Assembly: GCA_963969495.1 (NCBI GenBank) | Contig: OZ018328.1 | Span: 4,579,886-4,643,885 of the forward strand | Direction of reading: 5' to 3' | DNA from: Ceratothoa steindachneri | Taxonomy: Eukaryota > Arthropoda > Malacostraca > Isopoda > Cymothoidae | DNA length: 64,000 nt | Shown: positions 18,355 to 30,958 of the stretch, in pieces | Layout: each line of letters begins with the position of its first letter | Position numbering within the stretch: position 1 is the stretch's first letter | Position numbers and translations under genes: made by a program | Notes under the pieces: generated by a model | The model's database searches: none | The model's input: only the letters and a program-made list of their open reading frames with translations | What the model was told of the DNA's origin: nothing

Positions 18355-21258
18355 TTAGGAACCATCACAACCTTCCCTTCCCATAAACTCATCCAACCTA
18401 CTCTTAAATACATTTAGATTTGGACTACCTACTACCCTCTGCGGCAATTTGTTCCAGAAGTCTACCACTCTATTGGTGAAAAAATATTTTCTTAAATCCA
18501 ACCTACACCCTTGCTTTTTAATTTTCAAGTGGTGACCTCTAGTCCGATTTCCATCATCTAACTCAAAAAACTTGCTAACATCCAATTTATCTATCCCGGA
18601 AAAAATTTTAAAAAGCTCAATCATATCCCCTCTCACACACCTCCTTTCGAACGAGAACATATTTAATACCCTCAGTCTATCTTCATATTCAAGGTGCCTC
18701 AGGGAAGGAATAATCTTTGTTGCCCTCCGTTGCACTGACTCAAGAAGGTTAATATCGTGTCTAAAATGTGGGGACCATGCCTGTATACAGTACTCTAGAT
18801 GTGGCCTAACATAAGAGTTATAGAGTTTAAGAATAACCTCCTTACTTTTGTAACTGACATTTCTCTTAATAAAACCCAGCACTCTATTTGCCCTATTTCT
18901 TGCTTCAATACACTGCTTAGAAAACCTTAATGACTTATCTATTACTACTCCTAGATCTTTCTCATCCTCTACTGAGCTCAGCCAATGCCCATCCATTTCA
19001 TAGTTAAATTCTCTATTATCTTTTCCCATGTTAATAACTTTGCACTTATCAAGGTTGAAAGTCATTTGCCACTTATGTGCCCAGGATAACAATTTATTTA
19101 AGTCCCCCTGCACTTTAAAATTATCATCAATATCTTTAACTACAGCTGCTAATTTGGTATCATCCGCAAAAATTGACACTTTATTATTAACTGCCTCCCC
19201 AAGATCGTTTATATAGATGACAAATAATAATGGACCGAGAACTGATCCCTGAGGAACCCCACTGATAACATCCCTCCACTCTGACTTTACACCATTTAGC
19301 ACTACCCTTTGTTTCCTGTCTTTCAGCCACTCAGCTATCCAATTTGAAACACCCCCACATATCCCAATCATTTTTAATTTATGAACTAGTCTCCTGTGTG
19401 GTACCTTATCAAATGCTTTACTAAAATCTAAGTAAATTATATCTACATTCTCTCCCTTATCTACTTGATCTGTTACAAACTCCAGAAAGTCTAGTAAGTT
19501 AGTCAAACATGATCTACCTGATCTAAACCCATGCTGAGCATTGCTGATTAACCCCTCCCTCTCTAGATGTTGGCAAATCCCTTTTTTAACTATTTTCTCA
19601 AGAATTTTACAGACTACAGGAGTTAGGCTAACCGGTCTAAAGTTATTTGGATCCTCTTTACTACCCTTCTTGAAAATGGGGACTACATTCGCTCTCTTCC
19701 AATCATCGGGTATTTCTCCATATTCCAATGACCTAGTATATAACTTGTCCAGAGCTATTGAGATACTTTCTACCCCTTCTTTAAGTATCCTAGAATGAAT
19801 ATTATCAGAGCCGGAGGCCTTGGTAGTATCTAAATCACCTATTAGTCCTTTTATCATCCTCCGATCCACACAAATGTTAGTAAACACCTCTTTTCCTGAC
19901 CTATGGGTACTATACATAGGACTATTTAGTTTCTCTTTTGTAAATACTGATGCAAAATGACCATTTAGTACCTCAACTATTTCCTCATCAGTTTCTCTCA
20001 CAAACCCTTCATATTTGATAGGTCCTATTTTAACTCTGCCACACTTGTTATTAATTTTATAGTAACTAAAGAACTTTCTAGGATCTTTGTTGCTATCCTG
20101 AGCTAATTTAATTTCTGACACCCTTTTGTTCTTCTTTATAATCTTATTTAACTCATTCCTAGCCATTCTATAATCACTTAAATTTTGAATATTATTTTCT
20201 ACCTGTAATTTTTTATATGCCCTTTTCTTCTCTGAAATTTTTCTAGCTATCTCCTGATTCCACCATAATGGTTTCCTACTTTTGTTCCTAATGGCCTTCA
20301 TTGGGATACATTGTTCTTGGACTACATTTATTATATGCTTGAAAGTATCCCACATCCCATAAGCATTTTTACCTCTGAATTCTATATCCCAGTCTACCAA
20401 ATTTAGCAAGCTTCGAAGTTTTACATAATCTCCCTTATGAAAATTTGGAACTTTTTCAGCATTCTCAGTTATTTTACCCTTCTCAATTCCCAAGTTAAAA
20501 CAAACTATCTGATGGTCACTATTTCCCAATGCTTCCCCAACAGTCAATTCTTGAACTAAATGATCACTGTTAGAAAGTACTAAATCTAATATATTGTCCC
20601 GCCTCGTTGGCTCATTAACAAATTGATTCAAAAAAATATCCTCAAAGCATTCTATGAACCTGCCACTTGTTCTATCCCTACCTATCATATTTTCCCAGTC
20701 CACAGAGTTTAAGTTGAAGTCCCCAATAATAACTGCATCTGTTTCACATCCCTTACTTATTTCCCTTATCATTAGTTCATCTATATCATCAGTCTGCCCA
20801 GGTGGCCTGTAAAAAGCTCCCAAATGCACCATTCTATTTTTACTGAACCTAATATCTATCCAAAGTGACTCAACTCCATCCTGCTTTATTGAAGTATTTA
20901 AACTTGAAACAATGTTGTTTTTTATATAGATAATTATTCCTCCACCAATCCTACCTGTCCTTTGACTAATGTACATATTATAGCCCTGAAAATCAAATTC
21001 ACTTATAGTGTCACTAAATTCTATTTCATTAACCCATGATTCAGTAACGCATAATATATCTATATCCTCATTGCTAATATAACTAAATAGCTCATCGTTC
21101 TTGTTTCTAAGACTACGAGCATTTGTATAGAAACAATTTAACCCCCCTATCCCTGAAGCACCTCTTGAAACTTGAATGACCTCACCTCTATCGCCTTGGA
21201 ACCTATTTCTGTTATCTGCCAAGTCCATTCTACTTTCAGTACTATAATGTCCTCTCAT
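18355..21258 (-). CDS. A5 ORF2: AP-endonuclease and reverse transcriptase, intact (967 aa)
   Basis: Full-length ORF2 polyprotein of a CR1/L2-type LINE that nicks DNA and copies its RNA at the nick. Residues 40-270 form the endonuclease: FYTNARSLRNK, VTESW (catalytic Glu), YRPPGQ, IIGDFNLNSVDW, ILDLVLSN and GNSDHQIV (catalytic Asp-His). The linker has KPLWWNQEI. The RT spans about 500-780: FRPVSLTPVVCK, GFRSGRSCLTN, YLDFSKAFDKVPH, GVPQGSVLGPLLF, FADDTKL near residue 695, WQMTFNLDKCKVI. The C-terminal domain ends MGREGCDGS. There is no stop or frameshift. The ATG lies 23 bases after the ORF1 stop, in the -1 frame. It may be enzymatically competent, but the truncated ORF1 argues against an autonomous element. 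Confidence 0.95.
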   Translation of the reverse strand: MRGHYSTESRMDLADNRNRFQGDRGEVIQVSRGASGIGGLNCFYTNARSLRNKNDELFSYISNEDIDILCVTESWVNEIEFSDTISEFDFQGYNMYISQRTGRIGGGIIIYIKNNIVSSLNTSIKQDGVESLWIDIRFSKNRMVHLGAFYRPPGQTDDIDELMIREISKGCETDAVIIGDFNLNSVDWENMIGRDRTSGRFIECFEDIFLNQFVNEPTRRDNILDLVLSNSDHLVQELTVGEALGNSDHQIVCFNLGIEKGKITENAEKVPNFHKGDYVKLRSLLNLVDWDIEFRGKNAYGMWDTFKHIINVVQEQCIPMKAIRNKSRKPLWWNQEIARKISEKKRAYKKLQVENNIQNLSDYRMARNELNKIIKKNKRVSEIKLAQDSNKDPRKFFSYYKINNKCGRVKIGPIKYEGFVRETDEEIVEVLNGHFASVFTKEKLNSPMYSTHRSGKEVFTNICVDRRMIKGLIGDLDTTKASGSDNIHSRILKEGVESISIALDKLYTRSLEYGEIPDDWKRANVVPIFKKGSKEDPNNFRPVSLTPVVCKILEKIVKKGICQHLEREGLISNAQHGFRSGRSCLTNLLDFLEFVTDQVDKGENVDIIYLDFSKAFDKVPHRRLVHKLKMIGICGGVSNWIAEWLKDRKQRVVLNGVKSEWRDVISGVPQGSVLGPLLFVIYINDLGEAVNNKVSIFADDTKLAAVVKDIDDNFKVQGDLNKLLSWAHKWQMTFNLDKCKVINMGKDNREFNYEMDGHWLSSVEDEKDLGVVIDKSLRFSKQCIEARNRANRVLGFIKRNVSYKSKEVILKLYNSYVRPHLEYCIQAWSPHFRHDINLLESVQRRATKIIPSLRHLEYEDRLRVLNMFSFERRCVRGDMIELFKIFSGIDKLDVSKFFELDDGNRTRGHHLKIKKQGCRLDLRKYFFTNRVVDFWNKLPQRVVGSPNLNVFKSRLDEFMGREGCDGS

Positions 21259-21281
21259 AATTCCCTGACCACTATTAGTAT

Positions 21282-21695
21282 CTAGTTTCCCGCCCGCAAA
21301 GACCTAATAACACGATCATACTCCTCCCACAACACATCTACCCCCCTCCTACTCAAATGCAGTCCATCCATCGCATACATTTCTTTCATTCCAACAAACC
21401 TATCCCACACATGCACAAACATGACACCTTCCATCTCACACATCCTCCTCACATAATTATTCAGCCCAATTGCACGAGACATCCATTCTACCCCAACATC
21501 CATTCTTGGAAGCACACCTGTCACAACACCTTTCATTCTACTTTCTTTCACCTTTTCAATCAACCTCTTGTACCTCTCACGTAACTCACATGCACCCACT
21601 TTCTTCACATCATTCACTCCTACATGTGTAATCACAACAGCATCCCTTGCACAGCCAGACACCAGTTCCTCATACCTATCAGACAGATCTCTCAC
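21282..21695 (-). pseudogene. A5 ORF1 fragment: SGNH esterase without its nucleophile block
   Basis: The 137 codons match the second half of the ORF1 esterase of C4. Present: AVVITHVGVNDVKK (GxND block III of SGNH hydrolases), VVTGVLPRMDVGVEW, and MYAMDGLHLSRRGVD (block V Asp and His). The GDS block with the nucleophilic Ser lies upstream of the truncation at about 21703 and is lost. The start Met is just the first one after the break. The stop at 21282 precedes ORF2 by 23 bases. Confidence 0.9.
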
Positions 21696-21703
21696 TCAAA
21701 AAA

Positions 21704-23353
<1,650 letters not shown>

Positions 23354-24189
23354 AGTGATTCTACTTCCCCCAAAGCGTTACCCCATCAAACTCAGTATCT
23401 CTCTAAGCTAGGAACCTCCAAAGAAATTTTATACCATATCTTCTTACCCGCTCACAATTTAAAGGCTCATCTCCCATGTCACATGCAAAGAAGAGCAAAT
23501 GCAAGTTCTGCGGGTGATAACAACCACCACAGGGCTTTCGCCATATCTATGTTCTGCCTTTCAAAACAATTTTAAAGACAGAAAGAAAGGTGCAGAACCT
23601 TGCATTGTAGACTATATAACAATACAGTACAAGAAGAGAAATTGGAAGCGAATGAGCAATGAGTCAAGAAACAGGAGTTTTTTTAGAGGGCGCGGGGATA
23701 TGCCAACCTGGCTACCGTGCTGACGGGACTCAGCAGCCCGTCCGACCCCAGCTTAGCCTCTCTTCCTTCCTTCAGATAGCCTGTATTTCTCCATTACTTT
23801 GTCGCTTTCCATACAACCTCTCCCACAACTTTCTCTGGTCAGCCTCTAATTTCACATGGTAGATGCTGACCTTCTTCTCAGCCAACCGTCCCGGATCGGA
23901 GCTGAGGGAGGAGGAGACAACGTTCTCTAACCATTGAGCTCCGGTTCGGGATGGGTTTTTTTTAACAACCTGCTTTATCCCCACCCATACCTTCCTCACA
24001 TCCCTTTTCCTTTCCTCTTCACACTCAGTTTTTCGCCGTGTGTAAGGTGGAGCCGCCATGCCGATGGACTGCCAGGCCACCAGTCGGGAGGGGTGGTCCT
24101 GAATGGCGGCACCTGGCTCTGCCAGGCCTATAAGCACCTCTTGCACTGTGGGCTACTGCAAGAGGTGATGAGCGATTGCATCCCGTAGT
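23354..24189. other. No recognised gene; includes a second SINE fragment
   Basis: Apart from the SINE fragment at 23626-23690, I recognise nothing in 23354-23625 or 23691-24189. From about 23690 the composition becomes GC-richer, like LINE F1, so part of this may be the F1 5' UTR, but I see no motif that proves it. Confidence 0.4.
23626..23690 (-). repeat. Partial second SINE copy (tail-proximal body)
   Basis: 65 bases closely matching 23104-23168: both start AGTACAAGAAGAGAAA and contain CAAGAAACAGGAG followed by a T run and AGAGG. It has no tRNA-like head. Confidence 0.85.
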
Positions 24190-25100
24190 AAATACAGGGT
24201 CACCATGCCCATGAATGAACACGAAAAAAACAACAAATCTCTTCTCATTCCCCCTTGTAAAGCGACGGAGCCACCCTCGGGCAGCTCCAAAGAGAAAATG
24301 GAGGTTGTCCCCCCCCCCTGTGCTTGACAAGGGGACCCTCCATATTTCTTTAAGCAGAGAGGAGGCTTACTCCTCTCGTACGCCTATGGGTGTAGAGGAC
24401 TCCCCCTCACCCCCTTCTCTGGAGGTGCCTTCAGGCACTTCACTGCTTCCAGTGGCAGTCCCTCCTTTTGTTTCCAAGGGGACTGCCAAAAAGCCGGCAG
24501 GCAGCCCATAGCCAACCGCTCCCCATCAAAGCGGCTCGGTAGGGAAGCCAGGCCCCTTCGGTCGCTTCCCTCAAAAGACCTGCTGGCAAGAATATTAAAC
24601 CTTTCCGGGGTCAAGACTGGTGACGCTGACAAGGGGACCTGCGATGACCTGGGAGGGGATGGCCAACTGGAGGCCCCTCCTGTGATATGCATGGTCCTTG
24701 AGGAAACCCAGCCTCAGACGGTAGAGCCTTCCATGGGGGGGAATCCGGGCTCAGCGCCAAGCACAGAACCCGAATCCGCCCCTATGCAAGGTCCTTCGGG
24801 GTTCCTAAAGCTGTCCCCTGAAAGGACCTTCGGCTCCTTCGCCCACGCCCCGAGGTGGAGCGAGTGGCTCGGAGACGGTGGTTCCTCGAAAAGAGGGCCC
24901 CCCGCCTCCGAAGCCACAGCGACCGCCTAACGTTTCGAGGTGGAGGGAGGAAAAGACTCACATGGCGAGCCCAACCTCCCCCAATAAGTCCTCGAAGGCG
25001 ACAGCGCTTTGTCCGGAAAACAGCGCCTGGGGTTCTGCCTCCGGGAAGCGTACGGCCATTTCCGTGAGGGTCTTCAATTCGAGGAGGGCCCCCGCGTCTC
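24190..25100 (+). pseudogene. F1 ORF1-like region, Pro/Ser-rich
   Basis: Low-complexity coding-like region in two or three plus-strand frames (from about 24194, with pieces open at 24215-24511, 24682-24930 and 24878-25111), rich in Pro, Ser, Gly and Arg. It sits where LINE ORF1 should be, just upstream of the endonuclease, and a decayed equivalent precedes F2 (for example TACTCCTCTC and CGCCTATGGGTG have counterparts near 56700). I see no CCHC knuckle or other named domain, so ORF1 is inferred from position only. Confidence 0.5.
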
Positions 25101-25108
25101 CTCCGAGC

Positions 25109-25790
25109 TAGGCCTAGAGGGCATATTCCTTCAATGGAATTGCCGTGGACTCCGGGCCAACTGGGAGTTGCTACCTAGGCTCGTCTCGTCCCGTTCCCCG
25201 TTAGCTATTTTTCTGCAGGAGACCATGCTAGGCGCGTGCCCCCTGCCCGCCCTCCAGGGGTATTAGGGTCTTGCGACCCCACCACCACGGGATGGCCGGG
25301 CTGGGGTATGCGCGGTTTACACCCGGCATGATGTCTCCGTTCTTCCGTTCTCTTTAGATACCACCTTACCGGCAGTGCCTGGGCAGCTGCACCTGGATAG
25401 GAGGTATACTATCATTTCGGCGTACATTCCACCGTCAGCTGACTTCGACAAGGAGGACTTCCGCCGCATCGTGGCACGGTTGCCGAGGCCCTTTCTCTTG
25501 CTTGGAGATCTGAACGGCAGCATCCTCTCTGGGGAGATTACTTAAAAAATCCCAGGGGACAAGTCCTTGCCGATCTGATCGAAGAGCTTGAGATGGGTGT
25601 CCTAAACGTGGATGAGTTTACGCATCACTCCGAGAACCGCTTCATTTTCTTGCCTCGACCTATCTTTGTTCTCTTCGGATGCATAGCCTGATTTTGATTG
25701 GGGGGTGGTCGATGACCTCCATGGTAGTGATCACTTTCTTAAACAAATATAATTTTGAGGGCAACTGCCGCCTGAGAGCCCACTTCGGTG
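25109..25790 (+). pseudogene. F1 ORF2, AP-endonuclease
   Basis: Starts with IFLQWNCRGLRANWELLPRL (QWN with the catalytic Asn; GLRxN is typical) and LAIFLQETML (Glu of the QE block). After a TAG at 25264 and shifts, VLPFSLDTT, YTIISAYIPPSADF (SAYxPP block) and PFLLLGDLNG (the GDxN block) follow at about 25340-25520. The remainder to about 25790 is broken by several stops, and the final SDH block is not clearly readable although GSDHFL can be seen at about 25726. It would nick the genomic target, but the gene is inactive. Confidence 0.8.
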
Positions 25791-25799
25791 GTGCTTGGC

Positions 25800-27936
25800 G
25801 CGGGCGCGATGGCCTGCATTTCAGGAAATAACTGAATTCTCTATCTCAGTCGAGAAGTTTAGGTCGGTAGATGAGGCCGTTGATTTCTTCTCCGGCAACC
25901 TCATCGCCACGAACCTGACTACTATTCCTAGAACTTTTCGCCGTTTTGCATGCCGAACACTCCCATGGTGGTCGGCCAAGTGTGAGACGTCCTCAAACAG
26001 AGGCGTTATGCCTACATGCGCTTTAAGCGCCCCCCGAACGATTTCACTGTTGGTGAATTTCGTCGGGCTAGGCATAGGTTCCGGTATATTTCGAAGCACG
26101 CCCGCCGCTCTTCTTGGAGGGCATACGTGTCTTCACTTAACGGAAAAGACCCCTTCAGCAGAGGTGTGGAAACGAGTCAAAACGATTCGGGGCAAGTTCT
26201 CGCAGGACCCCCCTCCCGTTCTCCAGGAGAATGGGACCACAATCTCGGACCCCGCGTCCGTGGCGGAATCCTTCGCGACCGCTTTTTCCGCAATCTCTAG
26301 CCGAGATGCTACTCCGCCAGCATTCAATGCACTTCGTCATGTCGCGCAAGGCCGCCGGCTAGACTTTACCTCCAGAGGCGGAGGCCCTTCATCGACCGGT
26401 TTACTGTGAGTGAGTTGCTCTCCGCTCTTGCTTCGAGCGCGGACACCGCCCATGGTGCGGACGATGTCCAGTGCGCCATGCTTCAACACCTGGGTGAGCG
26501 AGGCATGGCCTTTCTGTTAGATTTGTTGAACAGGATCTGGGTGGAGGGTCTTCTCCCAGATTCCTGGCGAATCGCTACTGTGCTCGCCTTTCGCAAGCCG
26601 GGGAGAGATCACTCTACTCCGACCGGTTTCCGCCCAATCTCTCTAACCTCTTGCGTGTGCAAGTTGATGGAGAAATTGGTAAATGTTAGATTAGCCTTTT
26701 TCCTGGACAGCAGAGGCCATCTGTCTTCTGCACAGTGCGGCTTCCACAAGTTCCACTCCACGTCGGATGCTCTGCTCCGACTGGAAAATGCCGTCTGCGA
26801 GGCCTTTTTTCGTCGATAGCACTACGCTACGGTGTTTTTCGATCTGAAGAAGGCCTATGATACCTCATGGCGATACGGTATCATGGAGACTCTCCACACG
26901 ATGGGGGCGAGGGGACGCCTCCCAATGTTTATATCTGAATTTTTGCGAGATCGTCGATTCTGAGTACAGGTGGGGGGAGCCCTCTCCGGCCCAAAGGAGC
27001 AGGAAGAGGGTGTCCCGCAGGGAAGTGTCCTCAGTGTCATACTCTTTGCCTTGAGCATCAACGGCATCACCTCGGTGCTGCCGGAAGATTTTCTCGCTAC
27101 GCTCAACGTGGACGACCTTTCGATCTCTTTTGGCTCGGCCCAGATGCCAACTCTGGAGCGTCGAATCCAACAGGCATTGAACCGCGTCTCTCGCTATGCC
27201 AGAGCGCAAAGGTTTCGGTTTTCCTTGGACATAACTAAGGTGGTTCACTTCTACCGCCATCCACGGATCCACCCCAAACCCAGAATTGTTTCTTAATGGG
27301 GTACGCCTGGAAGTGGTGGAATCGCCTCGTTTCCTTGGTCTTGTATTTGACCGACGCCTAACCTGGGAGGCTCATATTCGCAGCCTTAGGGTCTCTTGTA
27401 CCCGCGCCATGGATATTCTCCGTTCCGTGACGTTCAGCGCTTGGGGCGCTGATAGGGCTACTGCCTTACTTTTTTATCGATCCTTTGTTCTTTCAAAGCT
27501 CGACTACGGATGCGAGTTTTATGCATCCGCAGCCAAGCATTTATTGCGGAAGGTGGACTCGATCCACCACACCGGACTTCGCCTTGCAACCGGTTGCTTC
27601 CGCACTTTCCCTATTGAAAGCCTGTTGATCGATGCTGGGGAGATGCCACTCGCTCTACGCCACGTGCAGTGCATTACTCGCCTGTACGCGCGAGCCCGGT
27701 GCCTCCCGCAGTCGCCAACAGTTCTCACTGCATCCGCAGCTGATCTCGACGGTGCCTATGCCGCCGAGCGACGCCAGTCATACCCTGAGCCCTTCGGGTT
27801 TAGGGCCAGGAAACTCCTTCGAGAGCTAGGTATATCTCTCAGGCCGGTAGCGCCCCTGGTTCTGCCCAGGACGCCACCCTGGAGGATACCACATTTAGCT
27901 AATTGTCGCCACGCCTATGCTCCAAAGCTTGTATAG
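25800..27936 (+). pseudogene. F1 ORF2, linker and reverse transcriptase
   Basis: Linker at 25800-26400 (PWWSAKC, KRPPNDFTVGEFRRAR, KFSQDPPPVLQENGTT). RT blocks follow: LPDSWRIATVLAFRKPG, GFRPISLTSCVCKLMEKL, CGFHKFHSTSDALLRLENAV, VFFDLKKAYDTSW (motif A), EGVPQGSVLSVILFALSING (motif B), LNVDDLSISF (catalytic VDD), FSLDITKVVHF, and from 27286 FLGLVFDRRLTWEAHI and the thumb block LSKLDYGCEFYASA. Stops at 26817 (TAG), 26961 (TGA) and 27294 (TAA) with accompanying shifts separate the pieces. All catalytic residues are readable, so decay is moderate. Confidence 0.85.
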
Positions 27937-27949
27937 CGCCGGGAGTATT

Positions 27950-28770
27950 GCGTTCGACCTTTTTGGAGCACACCTCGTTTCACGCTGGAACCGTGCCAGT
28001 GTATACGGACGGCTCCAAGTCCCAAGAGGGGGTCAGCTTCCACGCCCTATTCCCTCTGTTTTGAAGTCTGCGGGGCTCTACCAGGCGCTGCGTCTGTCTT
28101 CACGGCTGAGCTGGTGGCAATACACCACTCTGTACGGGAGATTACGCGACGTGCCCGGTTCGGAGACCGGATTGTGATCTATAGCGACTCACGAAGCGCC
28201 CAGAGTGCCCTCGGGGCATTGGAATCTCCGCATCCCCTGGTTCGCGATATCCGTGACGCCACGGTTTTGGCGAGCCGGTGAGATGTCGAGATTATCTGCT
28301 GGGTTCCTGATCATGTAGGAATTTAGGGGAAAAATTGCGCCGATAAGGGCGCCAAAGATTCCGCGAGGACTCTGCGACCGGACCAGCGTTTCGCTCTTCC
28401 CCACACCGACTACATGGCAGGAATAAGGCAGCTTTTCGGACTGCTTAGCAAAGAAGATGGGAGACGGTCTAATGGAACTTAAAGTTGCGTGTCATTGCGC
28501 CGCGACTGTTTCCATGGACCTATCCTCCAATCCTTCGGCGGCTTTAGGTCGCTTTCTGTCGTCTCCGAATCGGACACACTCGTGTGACGCATCGCTATCT
28601 GATGGAGCGCTCGCCTGCGTGGTCCCCCAGACTGTTCGGCACATTCTTGTCGAATGTCCAAGTCTGGGTGATCTTCTCGCACGTTACCTGTCGCGGTACC
28701 GGGATGGGTGGGGTCGCTACCTCCTGTACCCTGTGCTCTGGACGAGTGCGTGCACATTGACTGATTGACT
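27950..28770 (+). pseudogene. F1 ORF2, RNase H and C-terminal Cys/His stretch
   Basis: RNase H read across frames. VFTAELVAIHHSV gives the Glu, IVIYSDSRSAQSAL the Asp, and WVPDHVGI followed after a stop by NCADKGAKDSAR the last Asp. The first Asp block (usual TDGS) is VYTDGSK at about 28000. The end holds CVVPQTVRHILVECPSLGDL, the C-x-H-x-C stretch typical of the C-terminus of I/R1-like LINE proteins. Several frameshifts and a TAG at about 28323 make it inactive. The 3' UTR from 28770 to 29090 has TTTTG-rich low complexity. Confidence 0.75.
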
Positions 28771-29090
28771 TGTTGACCCTTGGGGGAGGCCTGCCTTCTC
28801 CCTATTATTTAAGCATGGATTCTTTTGTTTTGTTTTGTTTCCTTTTTGTTTTGTTTTTGTTTTGCTTTTGTTTTGTTTTTTTCCCTCATAGGTCGCACGC
28901 TCCTGCGCCGGGGGGACCTCCCCCAACGCAGAAGCTTGCTCGCTTCCCTCTCCCTTTTTTTTGGGGGGGGTCGTTTTTTTATCTTGAATTTTATTTTAAA
29001 GTAGCTTAGTCATAGGCAAGTTTTTAATAGGGTGACTAATGCCCAAGTAGGCAGTCGCCAGATGAGCCCTTAAAAAAAAAAATCATAATC

Positions 29091-30049
29091 TTTTCCGTAA
29101 GTTCTTTGGCTGTGGCGAGCTGTCAGACAGACATTTACACCAACAAGATCTCCTCATTTGAGCATTTCCATCAACGAGGAGAGATCCTTGGGTTGTCAGA
29201 CAAGGATCTAGTTTCATATGTTCAGGAGGAAGAAAGAAATGAAATGGCAGTAAAACGAGAACAGAGAGAAGAGTAAATGAACAGAGATAAGTTGAAGAGA
29301 GAAGAGAAAAGAACTAATAGAACCTGAAAAAGAACGAAGAGAAGCTGAAGAAAGAGCAAGAATTCGTCAGCATGAGTGTGATTTTAACAGGAATCTTCAT
29401 TTCACTCCCGGCCCAGGCTACTCTCGACTACTCCTCCCTCAAGTCCGAATTATTATCGGCAGTTAATATCAATCTCGATTACTATAGGTCAAAGTTCCGC
29501 CAGGCGAAAATAATCCCAGGCCAGATCTACCGTCAATTTGGATTCACTCTCCAGAGAACTTTCCAGTTTTGGTTGGACTCGGCTCAAGTCAACCGCGACT
29601 ACGAGTCCCTAATTGATTTCGTTTTACAGGATCGGTTGATGGTTGCACTACCCTCTGAAATCCGCGCATTCGTGAAGGACAGACGTGTGTCTTCTTTCAA
29701 GGAATGCATAGAAGAAGCGGATGTGCACGCATTAAGCCACCATCTTTACGAGAAAGACTCCAAGAAGTCTCATCCCCACCCCTCAAAGGTAAAAATAACC
29801 TCTCCAACTTTCCCTCGAAGAATTGACCAAGTTTGTGAAGGTACCTGGTCCCTTGAAACCCAAGTACCATTACCCGCCAGAATCGAGGGATATTAATCCC
29901 CTCAAAAATACCCCCCCTTCACGTCGGATTACCCTCGTAGGCCCATAATTTGTTTTTCTTGCAGAGTTCCCCGGCTACGTGAGGACCCACTGTCCCCAAA
30001 ACTCCCAATTTGTTCTGCTCCTAGTCATCAAATCCACAAAATAAGTGCT

Positions 30050-30050
<1 letters not shown>
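29091..30050 (+). pseudogene. Ty3/gypsy-like Gag with a zinc knuckle, cut off from its pol
   Basis: The first part reads GEILGLSDKDLVSYVQEEER and a charged Glu/Arg/Lys stretch (29200-29370). The open frame 29372-29896 then reads YSSLKSELLSAVNINLDYYR, FRQAKIIPGQIYRQF, YESLIDFVLQDRLMVALP and FVKDRRVSSFKECIEEAD, the layout of a retrotransposon capsid-type Gag. At 29951-29992, across a 1-base shift, CFSC, RVP, GY and VRTHC form a C-x2-C-x3-GH-x4-C knuckle with His changed to Tyr. About 50 bases later a (CT)n tract begins. The matching pol resumes at 43963 after four LINEs. The link is inferred from strand, order and spacing. Confidence 0.75.
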
Positions 30051-30108
<58 letters not shown>

Positions 30109-30124
30109 TCCCTCTCTCTCTCTA
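30051..30124. repeat. (CT)n tract at the 5' junction of LINE B1
   Basis: About 74 bases of CT repeat with small breaks (CCCTTCC). It lies between the Gag end and the truncated start of B1, and has a counterpart at 43944-43962 beside the pol. I read it as the original tract of the gypsy Gag-pol spacer that received the LINE chain. Confidence 0.9.
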
Positions 30125-30749
30125 CAGCCTCAAAAACTCGGCGCTCGAGAGCACAGACATGGAAAAAGACTTGAGAGTCGTGATCACCAGCGACCTCAAG
30201 TTTTCCAAGCAGTGCATCGAGGCGGAGAAGAAAGCCCAGAGAATCTTGGGGTATATCAAGCGACAGTTTGGGTATCGGAACAGGGAAATCGTTCTCACTC
30301 TCTTTAATTCCCTGGTCCGACCTCACCTGGAGTACGCAGTCCAGTTTTGGAGTCCATCCCTTCGGAAGGACATCGCCCGACTGGAGCGAGTACAAGCCAG
30401 GGCGACCAAACTGATCCCCTCGATCAGGCACAAAAGTTACGAAGCCCGCCTAGAAGAACTAAACCTCTTCTCACTGGAAACCCGAAGACGGCGCGGTCAA
30501 TTAATCGAGGTCTTCAAAATCCTCCGAGGTATTGACCACGTAGGCAACGGGGACATGTTCCAACTAAGCGAGGGCGTAACGAGAAACCACGGCTACAAAA
30601 TTGAGCTGCCGCGTTATCACCGGGACAGATGCGGGAACTTCTTCAGTTACAGTATCTGCAACGAGTGGAACGCGCTTCCGCCAGAAATCGTGAACAGCGA
30701 CTCTGTGGAGCAGTTCAAAAGGCGCCTGGATAAAGTCCTGGTTCGCTGA
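30125..30749 (+). pseudogene. B1 ORF2, C-terminal 200 residues
   Basis: C-terminal fragment of a CR1/L2-type RT protein, open to its natural stop at 30747-30749. Blocks: SALESTDMEKDLRVVITSDL, KQCIEAEKKAQRILGYIKRQ, LVRPHLEYAVQFWSPSL, RATKLIPSIRHKSYEARL, RRGQLIEVFKILRGI and the end EQFKRRLDKVLVR. The matching residues in B2 are about 650-880. The frame runs back into the (CT)n tract as Leu-Ser repeats, which is coincidental. RT motifs are absent because of truncation. Confidence 0.9.
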
Positions 30750-30776
30750 CAGGCTCACGAGTCCCTGACTCGTAAC

Positions 30777-30818
30777 AAGTACCCTCTCGTATGGACCGTA
30801 AGGTCTTCTAGGGTACTT
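30777..30818 (+). promoter_or_regulatory. B1 3' nested hairpin
   Basis: Outer stem AAGTACCCT (30777-30785) pairs perfectly with AGGGTACTT (30810-30818). The inner stem GACC/GGTC closes a GTAA loop. Compared with B2 one outer pair has been lost on both arms together. It probably marks the RT recognition site near the RNA 3' end. Confidence 0.8.
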
Positions 30819-30848
30819 CTTTTCCTTGTGACTCTCTCTCCCCCTTCC

Positions 30849-30958
<110 letters not shown>

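Larger units (their letters stand above)
18004..21703 (-). mobile_element. LINE family A, copy A5 (minus strand, best preserved)
   Basis: The 3' end is at about 18004 (TTATG tail complement, slightly irregular). It has both 3' hairpins, an intact 967-codon ORF2 and an ORF1 cut at about 21703 inside the esterase. It is the most complete family A copy in the window and probably one of the younger ones. The left flank is the Penelope-like fragment; the right flank is unrecognised AT-rich DNA. Confidence 0.95.
24190..29090 (+). mobile_element. LINE F1: GC-rich I-type LINE with RNase H, degenerate
   Basis: A plus-strand LINE with ORF1, AP-endonuclease, RT, RNase H and a C-terminal zinc-binding stretch, ending in a 3' UTR with an A run (TTAAAAAAAAAAATC) near 29080. 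The GC content is much higher than in its neighbours. Several stops and frameshifts interrupt it. A second, more decayed copy is at 56480-59270. Its 3' end abuts the Gag of the gypsy element, so it may have inserted there. The 5' boundary is uncertain. Confidence 0.8.

Noticed and set aside
28770..29010. Membrane-like 79-codon frame after LINE F1
   Set aside because: The Phe/Leu-rich reading comes from TTTTG repeats in the F1 3' UTR.
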